NCBI GenBank assembly: GCA_944989445.1
Contig: CALYLW010000056.1
Coordinates: 959,948-1,023,947, forward strand
Origin: Ampullaceana balthica
Lineage: Eukaryota > Mollusca > Gastropoda > Lymnaeidae
DNA: 64,000 nucleotides
Reading direction: 5' to 3'
Every line of letters begins with the position of its first letter. Position 1 is the first letter of the stretch. Under the pieces are notes generated by a model. It saw only the letters and a list, made by a program, of their open reading frames with translations, was not told the origin of the DNA and searched no databases. Positions 10,976-26,200 of the stretch are shown here, in pieces. The translations under genes were made by a program, and so were the position numbers.

Positions 10976-13042
10976 CAAATGATGAATGGCTGTACTAAAT
11001 TAATTTGCAATATCTTATTGACGTCCCTACTACTCGAACTTTAAAAAGTATTCTTGTATAAATTGAAAATTCTCAATTGCTTTCTTTAACAAAATATTTT
11101 TTAAAACCCACAGGATAAACGAACGCGAAAAGGTACATAGCCCTACAGTAGCGTTGGAGATGAAGCGATTAAAAAAAAATAATCTCTCAAAGAAGGCCAA
11201 TATATTGGCCCACTGAAGATGTCGATAAAAACTAAATTATGCCAATGAGTTCTATATTTTACTGCAAAATTATATATTTCTTTTAGTAAATCATACCCCA
11301 TTTTAAAATGTTAAATAGAAAAGCTTTAGTTTAGTTACATAGTGGGCGACGGGACAAAGTGACTTTCAAAATGGCGAGGACAACCTGATTAGTTCCACTT
11401 CATTGTGTTTGAATGCCATGGAATAGGTGGATTGGTTTTTTATTTGTTAACAAAGTATTGGGGAGAGAAGCGACATGTAGTAATACCTACTGAACTTTTG
11501 AATCCCCTCTTTAAAAAGTTACTTGCGAGAAATTCTTGAAATTATTATTTTTTTTTAAATGTGTGTGTGGAGTGTGGCGATGAAGGAGTCACCACCATTC
11601 CCCACTAGTCTTCTATTTGTGACGTCTGCATACCAATACCTGGTTATGATTGTTTTCAAACGAATTCTGCGTTGTCAACTAAATTATCTATATCATATTG
11701 TATTTGTGGACAATCTCAGTTTAGGGACATAGCAGAAATGTCTATAGGGCCGTGACTTGCTATACAAAAGGAATGTAGGTCATGGAGTTTTTAAAAGTCC
11801 CCAATACTAGACGGGTAGTACTGAATTTAGGACATGCAAAAGTCCATCTCATTGACATTTTTCGGGGTATAAATAAGTGGGGGGAAAATAGTAAAAAGTA
11901 TTGATTAACACTGATCGCATAAAGGCATAAAGTATATTATTCTTTAGGATGAGTCGATATTTATAATGTGTAAACATAGGATTGTGATTTTAACAAATCA
12001 AATATCTAAAACAAATCAAGTGTTGTAATATCTTTTTTCTTTTTGAGAATATTTTTTGAGAAGACAAAAAGACATGAATCCGGGTTCGTAGGTTTAATCT
12101 TAGTATCTTAGCTCTCATTGTGTGTGTTTGCTTCTTGAAATCTCTCGTTGAATGTTTTTTGTTTTTCTTATCTCAATGCACTTCACTATGAGAATTTGTT
12201 TGGGGTGTAACGATACACTTCTAGTATTCAATAAAGGGGTTATGAAGGGGAAGGCATCCACCCAACCCATTTTTGTTCTGGCTACCCATCTGTTATCGTA
12301 ATACCGAGTTATGTTTATTCCTATATCTTTCGTCTCATTTGTGCGAGTTTATAAATATCTTAAAATGTGCGCACTTATATTCTTCCCATTGATTAATAAA
12401 AATTACTAAAAACGCCTTAAATCCAAAATTTCTAAACAAGTTTGTTTTAACTGGTTTTTACGAATATGTAATATCAATAGGCTTCCAATAGAAACAGAGT
12501 GTACTAACATGTTTATCCCACTGTAACAACTTTAATGTTATTATTTGAACATTGTTGCAACCAAAGATAAGTTGATAAATCCTTATCCAGATCTCAGTTG
12601 TTCGTTCTCTGCCTCTGTTAGCGTGTACATACAATTACAATTTTCTCTCTAGCTTCGTACCTGGCTTCGATTACAGTTGTTTGGAATAAAGCATTAAAAG
12701 CATTCTGTGATAACAACCCAAAATATCAGTATTCTTGTATTTTCTTTTAATGTGTGTGAATTCACTTATCAATGCCAAATAAAGTACATTCCGAATGCTT
12801 GGGTTACTCATTCGTTTTATTGAAATACTGTTTTTTTTCCTCCTTTAAATATTGTAGTATTATTTTAACTGATTTTTTTTAAAGGCAAAGGAGTAAACAT
12901 ATGTATACTCTCAGATATTTTTTAAGTCATAGGCTGGCTCCAAACAGAGTCTGGGGAATAATAAACGGGACATCTGAATAATTAAATTGTTTGAGGATCC
13001 GTGTTTGAACACTTATTAAGTTGTTTTTTTTTAAACCATGAT
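10976..13042. other. Non-coding AT-rich stretch
   Basis: No gene or transposon termini recognised on either strand. Confidence 0.45.
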
Positions 13043-13322
13043 AAATAATGTATCTTATACTCCACACAAATAATGTATCTTATACTCCACACAAATAATG
13101 TATCTTATACTCCACACAAATAATGTATCTTATACTCCACACAAATAATGTATCTTATACTCCACACAAATAATGTATCTTATACTCCACACAAATAATG
13201 TATCTTATACTCCACACAAATAATGTATCTTATACTCCACACAAATAATGTATCTTATACTCCACACAAATAATGTATCTTATACTCCACACAAATAATG
13301 TATCTTATACTCCACACAAATA
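13043..13322. repeat. 25-bp minisatellite, 11 copies
   Basis: Unit built around TAATGTATCTTATACTCCAC plus ACAAA. The copies are essentially identical, so the array expanded or was homogenised recently. Confidence 0.95.
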
Positions 13323-13611
13323 AAGACAAGCATTTAATTTAAAGGAATTGGTAAATGTAAACGGTTGATTGCAGATGGCGAGCTAAACGTGTTTCGTGAC
13401 TTTTTATGGTTGGAGGCTATACAACATGACCAGATCTTAGTCTTAGATCTCAGTAGACTAGTGCCGGGTAAACAGTCAATTCAGTGCAAGTCAATGAGCA
13501 TCAAACACATGAGTTTTAAGTTCAGTATTGAAAATCTGAATAATGTCTGAATGATTTAGTTAATGGCAAGGAATTCCACCAAAGTAGTGATGCTGAGTAG
13601 TTTTATTAAGG

Positions 13612-13846
13612 GGCCGTCAATAAAGTACGTCACGCTCCAGAGGAGGGAGGGGTGTAAGAAAGTGTGACAGTTTGTGACAGGGGGGAGGTCCAGCCATGTG
13701 TGACGTCACGCTGTTTTATATTAAATTTTAATTATTTTGTTAATAAAAAGGCACATTTTTGTTCGAAAGTGTGACGTACCTTATGTCCTATATTTGTGAC
13801 AGGGGGGAGTTAAATATGGTTAAAAATAGCGTGACGTACCCTAAGC
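13612..13846. mobile_element. Palindromic MITE, decayed copy
   Basis: Starts GGCCGTCAATAAAGTACGTC and repeats the GTGACAGTTTGTGACAGG and GTTCGAAAGTGTGACGTA blocks of the element at 5314-5597 in the same order. The right terminus is eroded to AGCGTGACGTACCCTAAG. Confidence 0.75.
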
Positions 13847-14723
13847 CTCTGGTATCTGAACGCTTATTTGTTTGACGAAAAGAAAGAAAATTAAGTGAGG
13901 TTTCCATTTCCAAATGTCTAGACAGTTTAAAATGTAAGGCTTGTTAGCCGTAATAATTGATCTAAGCGATTTTCACTTTGTGAATCCACTAATTACTGTA
14001 TCGCATTTCTGTGGATCATTTAAATTTTGAAAGTAAATATTTCATATTTCTCTAGTTTGTTGTTATTAATATTCATTAAAAAATGGAAGTGAGTTCTCAT
14101 GCGTCTTTTTGATCATCGGAAATATTACGGTGGAAAGAATCTTATTTATTACAGACGCCAATGCTATACATTGAATAACTGCGTTAGTTAGTGATACACT
14201 ACAAGAAACAACTGCGTTGTAACCCACGAGGCGCTACCGTTTCATTTATTGTCAGACAAACAAGAATAACAGTCAACATCAATTATATGTAAAATTATGT
14301 TGTATTTTTATGTCTCAAAAATACTGGAAACCACATAAATGACACAACAAGTCCATATCAATATCATCAGGGAAAGGGTTAGATAAATAAAGAGAAATAA
14401 GAAATTACCACAAAACATTTTTAATGCCAAAAAAAGAGTTGTGTTAGTAGTTAAATATAATTCCCAGACCCTAAACAAAGCAACAACAACAACAAAATAC
14501 CAATATAAAATTGTAGGAAAGTGTTGCAAGTATTTGAAGTGGAGCTTATGACTGGAGCTTTGAAAGCTGTTAAGTTTTACTGCTGGTTGCTCCAAGTTTT
14601 GAAAACATTATTTAAAATTATTCTAAGATGTTGAAATCGATGCACTAAACCTCTACAGCTTTCCTACCCCACCCCCACCCCCCCCAACCCACGGATATTT
14701 CTCATGCTCATTAAAAGCTGTTT
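13847..14723. other. Non-coding stretch
   Basis: Nothing recognised apart from a C-rich run near 14,665-14,690. The minus-strand open frame at 14,308-14,595 has hydrophobic stretches but no homology that I recognise and no splice context. Confidence 0.4.
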
Positions 14724-15527
14724 CCCCCAAAATTTGATGAGCTGTTTCGTCTACTCCCCCAACATTTGATGAGCTGTTTCGTCTACTCCCCCAACATTTG
14801 ATGAGCTGTTTCGTCTACTCCCCCAACATTTGATGAGCTGTTTCGTCTACTCCCCCAAAATTTGATGAGCTGTTTCGTCTACTCCCCCAACATTTGATGA
14901 GCTGTTTCGTCTACTCCCCCAACATTTGATGAGCTGTTTCGTCTACTCCCCCAACATTTGATGAGCTGTTTCGTCCACTCCCCCAACATTTGATGAGCTG
15001 TTTCGTCTACTCCCCCAACATTTGATGAGCTGTTTCGTCTACTCCCCCAACATTTGATGAGCTGTTTCGTCTACTCCCCCAACATTTGATGAGCTGTTTC
15101 GTCTACTCCCCCAACATTTGATGAGCTGTTTCGTCTACTCCCCCAACATTTGATGAGCTGTTTCGTCTACTCCCCCAACATTTGATGAGCTGTTTCGTCT
15201 ACTCCCCCAACATTTGATGAGCTGTTTCGTCCACTCCCCCAACATTTGATGAGCTGTTTCGTCTACTCCCCCAACATTTGATGAGCTGTTTCGTCTACTC
15301 CCCCAACATTTGATGAGCTGTTTCGTCTACTCCCCCAACATTTGATGAGCTGTTTCGTCTACTCCCCCAACATTTGATGAGCTGTTTCGTCTACTCCCCC
15401 AACATTTGATGAGCTGTTTCGTCTACTCCCCCAACATTTGATGAGCTGTTTCGTCTACTCCCCCAACATTTGATGAGCTGTTTCGTCTACTCCCCCAACA
15501 TTTGATGAGCTGTTTCGTCTACTCCTC
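14724..15527. repeat. 32-bp minisatellite, about 25 copies
   Basis: Unit CCCCCAACATTTGATGAGCT plus GTTTCGTCTACT. Most copies are identical; two have AAATTT for ACATTT and two have GTCCACTC for GTCTACTC. The unit length is not a multiple of three and there are no coding signs. Confidence 0.97.
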
Positions 15528-18500
15528 TACCTATGTTGCCACACTACGAGTTTGTTGCCCCTCTTCCCCAAATCTTCTGCCAGGTATTTTCCAATCTCTA
15601 CTATAAACTAAGTAAAGTTAAATATTTTTTTGCAATACCTTGTTATTATTTACACATGCAAAACACATTTGGAACTCTCAGCGCCGCCCAACACACACAA
15701 CAAACCTACATACATTTTATGGCTAACAAACAGTTTGGTCCAAGGTGGTGGTAGCTTGCCTAAATCACTTTTATTAAAATATAACACAATGGTGTTTTCA
15801 ACAGTCTACTTGAAATTTCCAATGAAAAAACAAAATCTTTGACTTGATTTCATTTTTTTTTCTGGATTAACATTGTTTGCCCTCTTTCCCAAAAACAAAC
15901 TATTTTTTTTTAAATTTTTAGATTCACATTTAACTTATCATTAAATAAAATAATTACAATGATTCAAGGAAATGTATTTTTCTGGCACACAATCACAAGA
16001 TAAACTAACTTTTTGTGAGGGCGGACTCTAACAGTATGAAGTAACTAAATAAATGATGGAAGGGGCAGGCTCATCAGAGAACTCAATGATACAATTGACT
16101 ATTAAGAGGATTACCAAAGCTAATGATGATGGTTTTAAACACAGATATTTGATTCTTGACTGCTTGATTCCTATCACACAAATAGAACTACATGTATTTT
16201 AATTTTAAATTATAACGACATGTTCAAAGTTGGACGGGACAATGGTTACAGCACAGAGTAATCAAGTTGAGATGTTGCTGCACTACACCCTTTGTGATAC
16301 CTGTTGTGCGACAGATATATTAATTTTAAAAATCAACTAATATATTTGAGCCACATACATGTACATATCTGTCTCTGGGTTAATAACACTGACATAGAAA
16401 ATTATAGCTAGATGTAACAATGTGAGACATGATGTGACAATTTTGTTCTTGAATGTGACATGGGGAAGAGTAATGTGTGATAATGTGAATTAATATATCA
16501 AAATGATGTTTCTCATAAAATAAGAAATGAGGGTTTTAGTTGTGTTCATCTGTTTCTAGTAATAACCCAAGTATACATTTTGTGCCGTTCATTCTTTCAA
16601 AATACATTTTGTATAACTTTTTTTTTAATTAAAAAAAGTACAATTCCAATTTTATAAGTCACCACAGTATTAATTTTTAACATAAAATCTATGTTGAATA
16701 ATAATAATAGGTAAACAAAAACATAACTAACTTAATGGATTTATTCAGTAAGTGGTTATCACAAATGTGTATGTCAATAACATTACCCAACTAGACATTC
16801 TGACAAATACAAGATTTATATTCAAATTAATGTTTGCAAATTGGGGACAGAAACTTCCTTGGACAACATTTAGTTGAAATAAATCAAATGAAATGGTTGG
16901 TGACTGCTGACTCGTGTACACCAATGAAACTCTGAATGAGCTTTCCTATTATAACATGATTATTCATATCAATAAATTTCATCATTGGGGCAACCCTTCA
17001 CTCAACTAAAAATCATGTAGACAGATTTAATTTCCACTTCTCTCTCACTGAAATGTGTAATTTGCTAACAATAATATGGTAAATTTCTTCAGTTCAGTTG
17101 ATATCGAAATAAGATAATCAACAAATAGATTTGCACAAGCCCTAGTTGTATTCACATCTTCAAAAAACATTAGATAACATAGTCATTGAATGGAATGATT
17201 AGCGACACTCATGGAACAAATTTCATCTTCTGGTAATTTACATACCATTTTTTTTTAAACAGAGTCTTAAGATTTTTTCTCTCAAAATTTATCTATAAAG
17301 AAGAACTAAATGTGATTTTGTTTTTTAATCAACATTGTAATCGTTTGCATCCTGAACCTTCTTACAAAAATGACAGCAACATTTAAAAGTCATCAAATTA
17401 ATGCCCTTTGAAGGTTATGAGTTAGGATCCAGAGCTTTCAATGTGAATATGTGAACTGTTTATTTGATCCCTTTATAACAGAAGCCTTGCTTCAAATAGA
17501 GTATTGTAACTTGAAAATGATAGCAACCACACATTTCTAACTTGTTGTGAATGTAAACATATTAAAAACTTCTATGTCAACACGTAACAATGAAATTTTA
17601 ATCTACTAGAACTGAAAAGAATAAAATATTGTGGTTTTTCAGCAAATTTAATGATGAAGCAAATAATTTTCTGTTTTGAACCCCGTAGAACTGAAAATAA
17701 TTATTATGAACATGAGTGAATCTTTGAAAAATTTCTAAATAACTGTTATAAGATGCAACTACTTGGTATTATGCAGCAATATGAGATTAAAACTAGAGAA
17801 ATTTTTAGGGAAGAAATCACAGAAAAAAAGACATCTTAATTTTATAACTTCCAAAGTTGGAGAATTAAGCAACAATTTCTGAGACAAAAAAACATGAATC
17901 AACAACAATAATAGTTATGGTTATTTTATCGGCTGTTCATAATAATAAAAATATTAACATAATAATATGAGTGTTAATAAATAAATGCCTTTGAATATCA
18001 GAAGATTAATATGGTCACAAGGAAATACTTTAACTGAAATATCAAAGTATTTGTTAAAATAACTTACAGTGATGGGGGCAAGTTAAAGTCTGAGCAAACT
18101 GTCCAGATTTGATTCCAAGAGAAATGTAATGATCACAACCCAGAAATGGAATCTTAGATAATTTCTGCAAACTGTGCATCTTAATAAAGGAACTGTATTT
18201 GTAACAAGAATATTGATGTGATTTCTTAAGTATTGAAAGACACATGTAAATTTAACAGTTAAAAAGTGAACTTTCATAACTGTTGTGACAATTGATTAAT
18301 TTGGTTGAACTCAGGTAATAATTTAAAAAATGATGTACATGAAGGAACATCATTTTAAAAAAAAATTCTCCTAAAATGTTCATTATTTATTGAAACAAAA
18401 TAAATTATTTTTCAATTTTCTTTTTGCAGCTCATAAAAATTATAATTAGCTCAAAGAACATTTTTAATGTCATATTGTATTGACAAGGAAACATGCCGCT

Positions 18501-20047
18501 AACTACTTTAGGATTATGCAAACAAACTTTAATACTTACAGCTGTCTTCATGCTAGTTCTTAAAATTCCATTTTTCTTGTTCTAAAAATTGTCTAATGAA
18601 AAACACACAACCTCTTTGTGTTTTAAAAAAAAATTGAAATATGCATGAAAAGTATTCATTTATTAACGTCTTCAATTTCATAAATTTCAATTCAGTTCAG
18701 TTTGAATAATTTAGACAACTAATATCCATTATATTTAATTTTTATAAGGTTCTTGTTAACCATTACATTGTATGGAGGGGGTGAATAGTATTTATTTCAT
18801 ACTTTTGATCGATAAATTTATCAACATTAATTGAAAGCAATCTTAAATGGCTGTAATTCAAAGATGAAAACCATCAGATGGCCCACACATAGGTTCAATG
18901 GACTAACAGTACAAAAAAATATAAATATGCTGTATATATGCTGTATAGACATGTTATATAACTACTTATGATTGGCTAAAAATTGTTTACTATAAAATGA
19001 AAATCTCAACCTTTGAAGAGTGTATGTAGTGTTGAATTTCCTTTACATCTTTTAGTTGTGCATGTGCAGAAGTATTTTTACAAAACAAGAATTTACCAGA
19101 GCATGAGCATTTGAGTATTTGCTGATTGACCGATGGTCCAGTATATAACTAGAACAGAGTGGCAGATGATCAACTACATAAGTAAACTCTAAATCCAAAA
19201 CATAATTTAACAAACAGGGATATGCACAGCACAAGATGACATTCTACTCAAAGTACGATTTAGATAAAATCATTTCACTTTTTAAAAATGTCATATACAA
19301 AATATATTTTTTGTACAACAAATATTCAAAGATAAAAATATGTTGAAGAAGTCCTTTTTAATTTAAATTATTTTAAAAAATATATTTAAATAAGGAACTG
19401 ACAAATTTATATAATATTATGTTTAAAGTAGATGGATTTTAACATTCTAACGAATGAAACTTACAGATTGGCTAAATTATTTTTTTTGTCATTTGAATTT
19501 GCTGACATCAAAATCCTGGTAGAGAATCAAAGAGTTCTAAATCCATATTTTTACAAATTCATCATTACAAAAAGAAATGTAACAGTAATAGACATTCAAT
19601 TAGATCAAACCTAATATAATTAAAAATCTACATCGCAGCCTATAAAATATGTTTTGGCACAATCTCAAAAATAATTACAAAAATATTTACCAGAGTAGGA
19701 ATTTAATAATTATTTCATTCTGAACCTAAAAACATATAAATAGATAAATTTCCAAACTTGAGCCAATTTGCGCAAGTGTTCATCAGAAAAGCTGGTTTCA
19801 TATTTCTAATCTACAATGGAACATTTGACATGATAACATTGAATATTAAGAATTTGAGATGTGCTGTGTAATAACCTTAAAATTTATTACAAAAAAAAAT
19901 AATCATTTGTAATCATAAAATTTTTTACAATGTTAATTAGATAATTTCATTATTTTTAAGTATGACCTTGTCATTGGCACTACAAAAATTGCTATCACCT
20001 TAATTTTTTTACATTTTTAAATAAGTTTCCCATAAGGGAGACGACCT
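15528..20047. other. Intergenic / 3' flank of PXK
   Basis: About 4.5 kb of AT-rich DNA with no recognisable gene. The 3' UTR of PXK must begin at 20,047 and run toward lower coordinates. Candidate minus-strand AATAAA signals occur, for example near 19,880, but the site used cannot be chosen from sequence. Confidence 0.5.
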
Positions 20048-20289
20048 TTATACTTTAGGTTTACTTTTGTCATTAGTCTCAGCTTTCTTCAGCCCATTTT
20101 TACTGAAACTTGTTATTGAGCTGAGCAGTGCTGAGCGAGTTCCTCCAGACGCAGAAGGAGGGGGTGGCACACCGGCTGGAGGGGGTGGCACACCAGCTGG
20201 AGGGGGTGGAGGTGCCCCTGTGGGTGGTGGTGGTGGCGGCGGTGGTGGAGGTACTAAAGATGGTGGTGCAGAGGCCAATGGAGGTGGAC
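20048..20289 (-). CDS. PXK: PXK terminal exon (about residues 497-576), proline-rich and WH2-like
   Basis: Acceptor CCTTACAG|GTCC, then PPPLASAPPSL, a run of ten prolines, three APPPP/GVPPPP blocks and SALLSSITSFSKNGLKK. The stop is TAA at 20,048-20,050. The WH2-like end is the known actin-binding tail of PXK. Confidence 0.95.
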
Positions 20290-23200
20290 CTGTAAGGAAA
20301 AAAGCATAAATGAAAAATAAATTGCATTATACCTGAAAAATATTAGCATACATATGGAAAAAAAATTACGAACACTTTTGTCTTTTTTTTTCATTTTCAC
20401 TCTTGCATCACAAATTTTATTTTTTAAACCTTCATTATTTTACTTTGCTGGGAGGGGTGAGGTTGAATGTTAAACTGTTTCATGCTATGAAAATTCTTTT
20501 TGGAACTTTTATTTATACTTTAGCTGATAGTATTATTAAATATTTTGAAGGCAAAAAAAAGTAAAATTATTTGTGAAAATAAAGACGTTTTTACACATAC
20601 ATTGTATTCTTCTTTCAAGAAAATGAAAACACTACTGCCAAGGTGAGTGTTTCTAACTGAGGCATTTAATAAATTGACATCTAACATTTGCCAAAAATAC
20701 ATTCTTTTTAAGAGTAAAAATGAAATAAAGTTGAGAATCATTCTTTCAATATGGAAGCATTTAAATTTTGTTATATTTTATAAAAAGTATAACTTGACGC
20801 TAGTATGTTTATTTTTCAATTTTATACAATAATAAAAATCCGGCTGCTATCTCTGCTACTAGATGATGATGGTAATTTTTTTTTAATAGAAAAAGTAACT
20901 TTTCTTATTCAACAATTAGTTGACTATTCAAAAGGTTTTGATCACCCAATTTGAAAATGTTAAAAAAGTCAAGGAGCCAAGGAAGTTTTTTAAAGTACTT
21001 CAAATATTCATTCCATCCTGGCAGTGTGATTAATATCTCCTTTTCAATAATACAGGTTCAGGGCACAATAAAATGGCTTAAATTGTTAAAGAATTTCTTT
21101 TGAAAATGAAACTAAAGTAGGCAGATAGACATTAATGAAAAATGATGCTTCATTTTCTAGATACAAATGAGAATCTATGTGAACTGATATAAGAGCTAAA
21201 TGGTGCATTCATGAAAAATTTTCTGACACCTTTGAAGAAAGTTTCATTTTTCAGCATATGCAAGATTTATTTCATTTTTAAATTCGATATTAAAGCACGA
21301 AAATAGTTACACTGTTGTGTTTGGACAAATATATGAACAAAATGATATAATTTATAATTCTAAACTGAAGTCTTGAATATTTTTAATGAGCCTGTTGAAG
21401 CCAGGATTCCCCCATGGAAAAACTCGTTGCATCCAGCAAGATTGCTGCCGATTAATTTATTTTTAAAAGTGTCATATTTGACGGATCACACCATCTGCTG
21501 AATATTTCGCAGAATATCAGAAATTGTAAAAATTATATGTTGAAGATATTTGATATTTCAAATTATTGTCTGTATCAAATTGACTCTTTTCAATTAGTAT
21601 TCTCTATATATTAAAATAAAGATCCCAAATTGTTTATTTTAAGTTAGAAGCAGAGCGGTGGGCTAGAGAACAAGAATTGAAACCTTAAGACATCTTCATA
21701 TTATACATTATATTTAGTAAATATGTTGTCCTTGAAAGTAAATGTGAGCTTCAGTGCAAGATAAAAATTAAAATATCTTAAAACATTTTTCAGTTTACAA
21801 TACACATTAGTATGAGGGGAGAAAGTGTTTATGTCAGCCTATATTTTATAGCAGAATATAAACTTTATTACGTCAGTTGTACCATTTACTAGACTACAAT
21901 TCCTACATCAGATTACAGAATTATGCAAATAAATAAAACCACTAAAATGAATTTATCATGCATAATGCTACGTAAATTTTAAAATATTCAGTCTCAGTCA
22001 TTACTTAATCCAGTTTTATCCTCACACACACAAAAAAACAAAAAAAAATTAACTTCAATTGTGAAAAGTGAACAAGTAAAGAAAAATAGGTGTTCTAATT
22101 GTGAATGTAGTCACTTTGCTTTACAGTAAAAGATCTTCAAAACAATCAATATAATGGAGACAAAAAATAGAAAAAGTGAAGGGATCAAATAAATGTGGTC
22201 TAATGAACATAATTAAATCCTAATTTTTCAATATCCATTAAATGCGTGGCACGTTAAAATGAACATAACATAGTATGCTATAATGAAGTGTGTTACATAG
22301 TATAATAAGTGAGTGGCTAAAATCATAATTGCTAGAAATAACTAATTATTGGAAGTTAAGGATTCATCTTGAATACAAACATAACTACCATTTACATTTA
22401 ATTGATCTCTTAGATAAAAAAGACATTCATATCACAACAAACAGTAAGTAGGTTTTCATAGAAAATTGATGGAGTGGTTTGAACAAATCAAAAGTTGTCA
22501 CAACGAGGGCACACGCATAAAAAAGTACAATTTTTAATTTTAACCCATTTTTATCTTCTTTCTACAAGTAGACCTACCCAATTAAAAGTTAAGTTACATG
22601 ATGTTTGTGCATTAGTAGAATTATCAAATTTACAAAATATATCTGTCTTCACTTCACACAAATTCAAATATTTTATAGCTTAACTATAAGTCATTTTGTT
22701 AAAATGTTAAGCATAATGATTTACATATAACCTCATATTTAAAGTTTTAAAATAATTCTCTTTCTTAAATTGAAATTATGCCTGCAAGATTTATCCTTCC
22801 AAATCTGTCCTCTGAAACCTCCGATATATATTGGCAAAATTAACAATCAAAGTACATTCTATAGTTATAAAATAAAAGCAAAGTTTTACAATATTTACTG
22901 CAAGCTGACATATAGGGTGAGAAACAGAAGCGGGTGCATGCGCTAGCAACCAAACAAAGGACCACATCAAAATAAAGTTAATCACAATACTAACAGGCAG
23001 TGCTACTCTAAAGTTAGAGTTTCAACCATATTTTCCCTCTTTTTACAAAATATGATAAGTTAAGCTCAGCATAGACAAGAAATGAGACCGAAAAAAGTAC
23101 CTAATATAACACTATCCCTGGATAATTGAAAGTCACCGGTTCATCAAGGAACTTCTGCAGTAGCACACAGCACAAAAAATTAATTTAAAAAAAAAGTTAG

Positions 23201-26200
23201 TAGAAAAAAAAAGTTACATTTATCTTTGATTGCAAAATGAAAGGGGATTTTTTTTAAAGAAAGCAAATCTATTGAAACATACATATACTAAAACAAAACA
23301 ACTTACTCCTAGGCAAAAATAATTTTTCCACTCTTCACAAAATTTTAACAATGGAATTTAAATTGTGTTAGCACTTTGTCTTCAAACTTTGTGTGCAAAT
23401 AGTCATACGATTTGTGTGTGGGTGTGTTTTATTAATTCATAGAGGATCACAAATAACCCAAAAGACAGAGTGAACATGTTGACTTATTTTTATATACTAC
23501 AGTAAAAAGTTATTTCAAAACTTTATGTTTTATTTACTATTGATGTTTCTTTTTGGGATATTTTTCTTTGTTTGACTAAATGTGTGTGTGGGTGTGTTTT
23601 ATTAATTCATAGAGGATCACAAATAACCCAAAAGACAGAGTGAACATGTTGACTTATTTTTATATACTACAGTAAAAAGTTATTTCAAAACTTTATGTTT
23701 TATTTACTATTGATGTTTCTTTTTGGGATATTTTTCTTTATTTGACTAAATTTGATTTCAGTTAACTGTGCAATTGTAAAAATGTGCAACAACCAAGAAA
23801 CAATTTACTATAATAAATCAATAGTTTATATCTGCAAAATTATACAAATTCAATCCAATATTAGTTGCACTCTGCTCATAGCAGAAAAATAAACTTTGTT
23901 AGATACACAAATAAATACTAATGCACCCTGTGATATGCAATATGCCTGACAAATCTTATATTTAATTTAAAAATATCAAAATAATAAGTTTAATAAGCAG
24001 TGTTATTAGTAATACTGACTGGGCAGTCCTTAAAAATAAATAATAAAATAAGTTACAAAGAAAAAATGTAAAAATATTTTTCTGACTATACATGATTATA
24101 CTATACAAAACAATAACAAATAATAGTTGTGTTCTGCATGTTAAAGTTTACTGATCTTTAATGTGCTATTTACAACCTATTTTTTAAATGGAAATACAGT
24201 AGAACTCACTTAACTCGAGCCCGGGTTAACTCGCCAACCCTATTAAGTGGACGTTTTTTATTGGAACCGCCAAATTCTCTCTTTGTCTTAGCATTTTCTC
24301 ATCGGTTAATTCGATTCTTTTAAGTCTCCAAACCCTAATACCTCGAGCACAAAAGAGGGCCAAATTTGCAACTTAACGTTGGTTATCTCGATCCCCGTCT
24401 GTTGACCTAGCGACGCACTCTCGCATTTTTAGTTAAAATAGCATTGAAATCTCGCTTCCCTTGAGACTTCCGGCTATTGTGTGATTTTACGAGATAGCAA
24501 TTAAAATTACCGGATGTTTTTATCTTGTTTCACTTTTATCCGTGTGTGAATTAGTTTGACACGTCTCTATTGAGTATGTATTCACCCGAGGTGCTAGAAA
24601 ATCGCGTTATCGGTCTTTAATCGCCACTATTTCGCAGTGCATGTTATATTATTATTAAACTTAATTCATTTTCTGATGCATTAATCATTTTATTTTTTAA
24701 GATAAACGAATATCTTTAGAAAAGAAAATAAAAGTTTGTATCGAGAATCGATGGTGGTTTTTATTTTATATTGGTAAATTTCTGCTGTTAGTTGGTGCAC
24801 ATATGCCTTTTGTTGTTAGCAAACATGTATGTACATTTTTATAGCGTGCCGATCGCTTCATCAAACAAATAACGGCAATGCTGTTGTGTTTAAAAAACCT
24901 CCAAAAACACACATGTAAATTCTCATTTATTAACGCTATTGATGGGACGATACCAAAATCATAGGGCGCTTACAGTAAACAAGGCTCCCCAGATTTCAGG
25001 ATATATAATATATCCTTCTACAGACTGTTTACCCACCCCCACTCTCAATCTCCCACACTATTGTTGTTGGTTAGTCCGATTAGCATCAAGTTACCGAAGG
25101 AATTCTGAGTCCATTGTAAGCTGAGGGGCCAGACCCAAGGAAGCTGGTTTGGAAGAGAATGGTTCGGGAACAATCAGGGGATGTGTAGGTAACACAGGGC
25201 GGGTTATTTATTAATGAAGCTTGTAAGGAAAGTCATGCAAGTGCCTTTCAAGGCACGGTATCGCTCGATCTGGGAATCACTGCTAACTCAGAAACTGTAA
25301 CAAACATGAAGCCCCATTTAAAAAAACAAAGAACTAATGTTACTGGGAGCGCGCAAGAGAGAAAAATATGATGTTACCAGCGGCGTGGCGGGCAGAAGTA
25401 GCTGAATTTGTTATGTACTAGGGAAAAAAAACAGCGCTAACGCAACAAAGGGTTATATTTAAACGGTCCTTAAAAAACGAATGGTCTTAACAACCTTAGG
25501 AAAGAGTGAAGAAATATCAGGGTACCGAAATTCCGATATGATTCCGATTAATCGTCCCATCACTAATTAACGCACATCTTGTACATAGGAAATTTCAATT
25601 ACGTTAATATTTTGCCGCCATATTGGTTTTCGTTTAACTCAATCATCGGTTAGCTCGACGCCTTTTGACATACCCCTAGGCCGTCGACTTAACCGGGTTC
25701 TACTGTATATGAAACTTGATTGAATGAGGTTAAGGATAAACTATGATTTGGTTGGTTGCTTTATAATATTCTTATACAATTTGCTCCTCCTACATCACTC
25801 AAATGTTGCCTGATAAAATATGGCGGATTTAAAGCAAATACAGTTTCATTTTTTAATTAAAAGTATATCAGCAACAAAATAAATGAATATTTCCTAATCA
25901 ATCAGGAAAGGAAGCTTGAGGCTAGTTAAAATGTAAATAAAGTGTCTTAAAATAAATTTAAAAGCTAAAGACAAACTAATTTGTACCATAAAATAAAATA
26001 AGCAGAGTGAAAAGATCACAAATAATCATTATCCAAATATTTATCTATGTATGGTTAGAATGCTCAGTTTTATAACCATAGAAAAGAAAATTTCAGATAA
26101 TTACAGTTAACAGTTTTTTTTTAAAAATTTCATTAGCATAATAGTAGATAACATTAATTTTTCTAAATTGGATTTTTAAAAATGATAGTTTCTTTTATTA

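Noticed and set aside
14724..15527. CRISPR-like regular repeat
   Set aside because: The units are contiguous with no variable spacers; it is a minisatellite in a eukaryotic intergenic region.
20067..20309. Glycine-rich plus-strand frame over the PXK terminal exon
   Set aside because: It is the antisense image of the polyproline tract of PXK.
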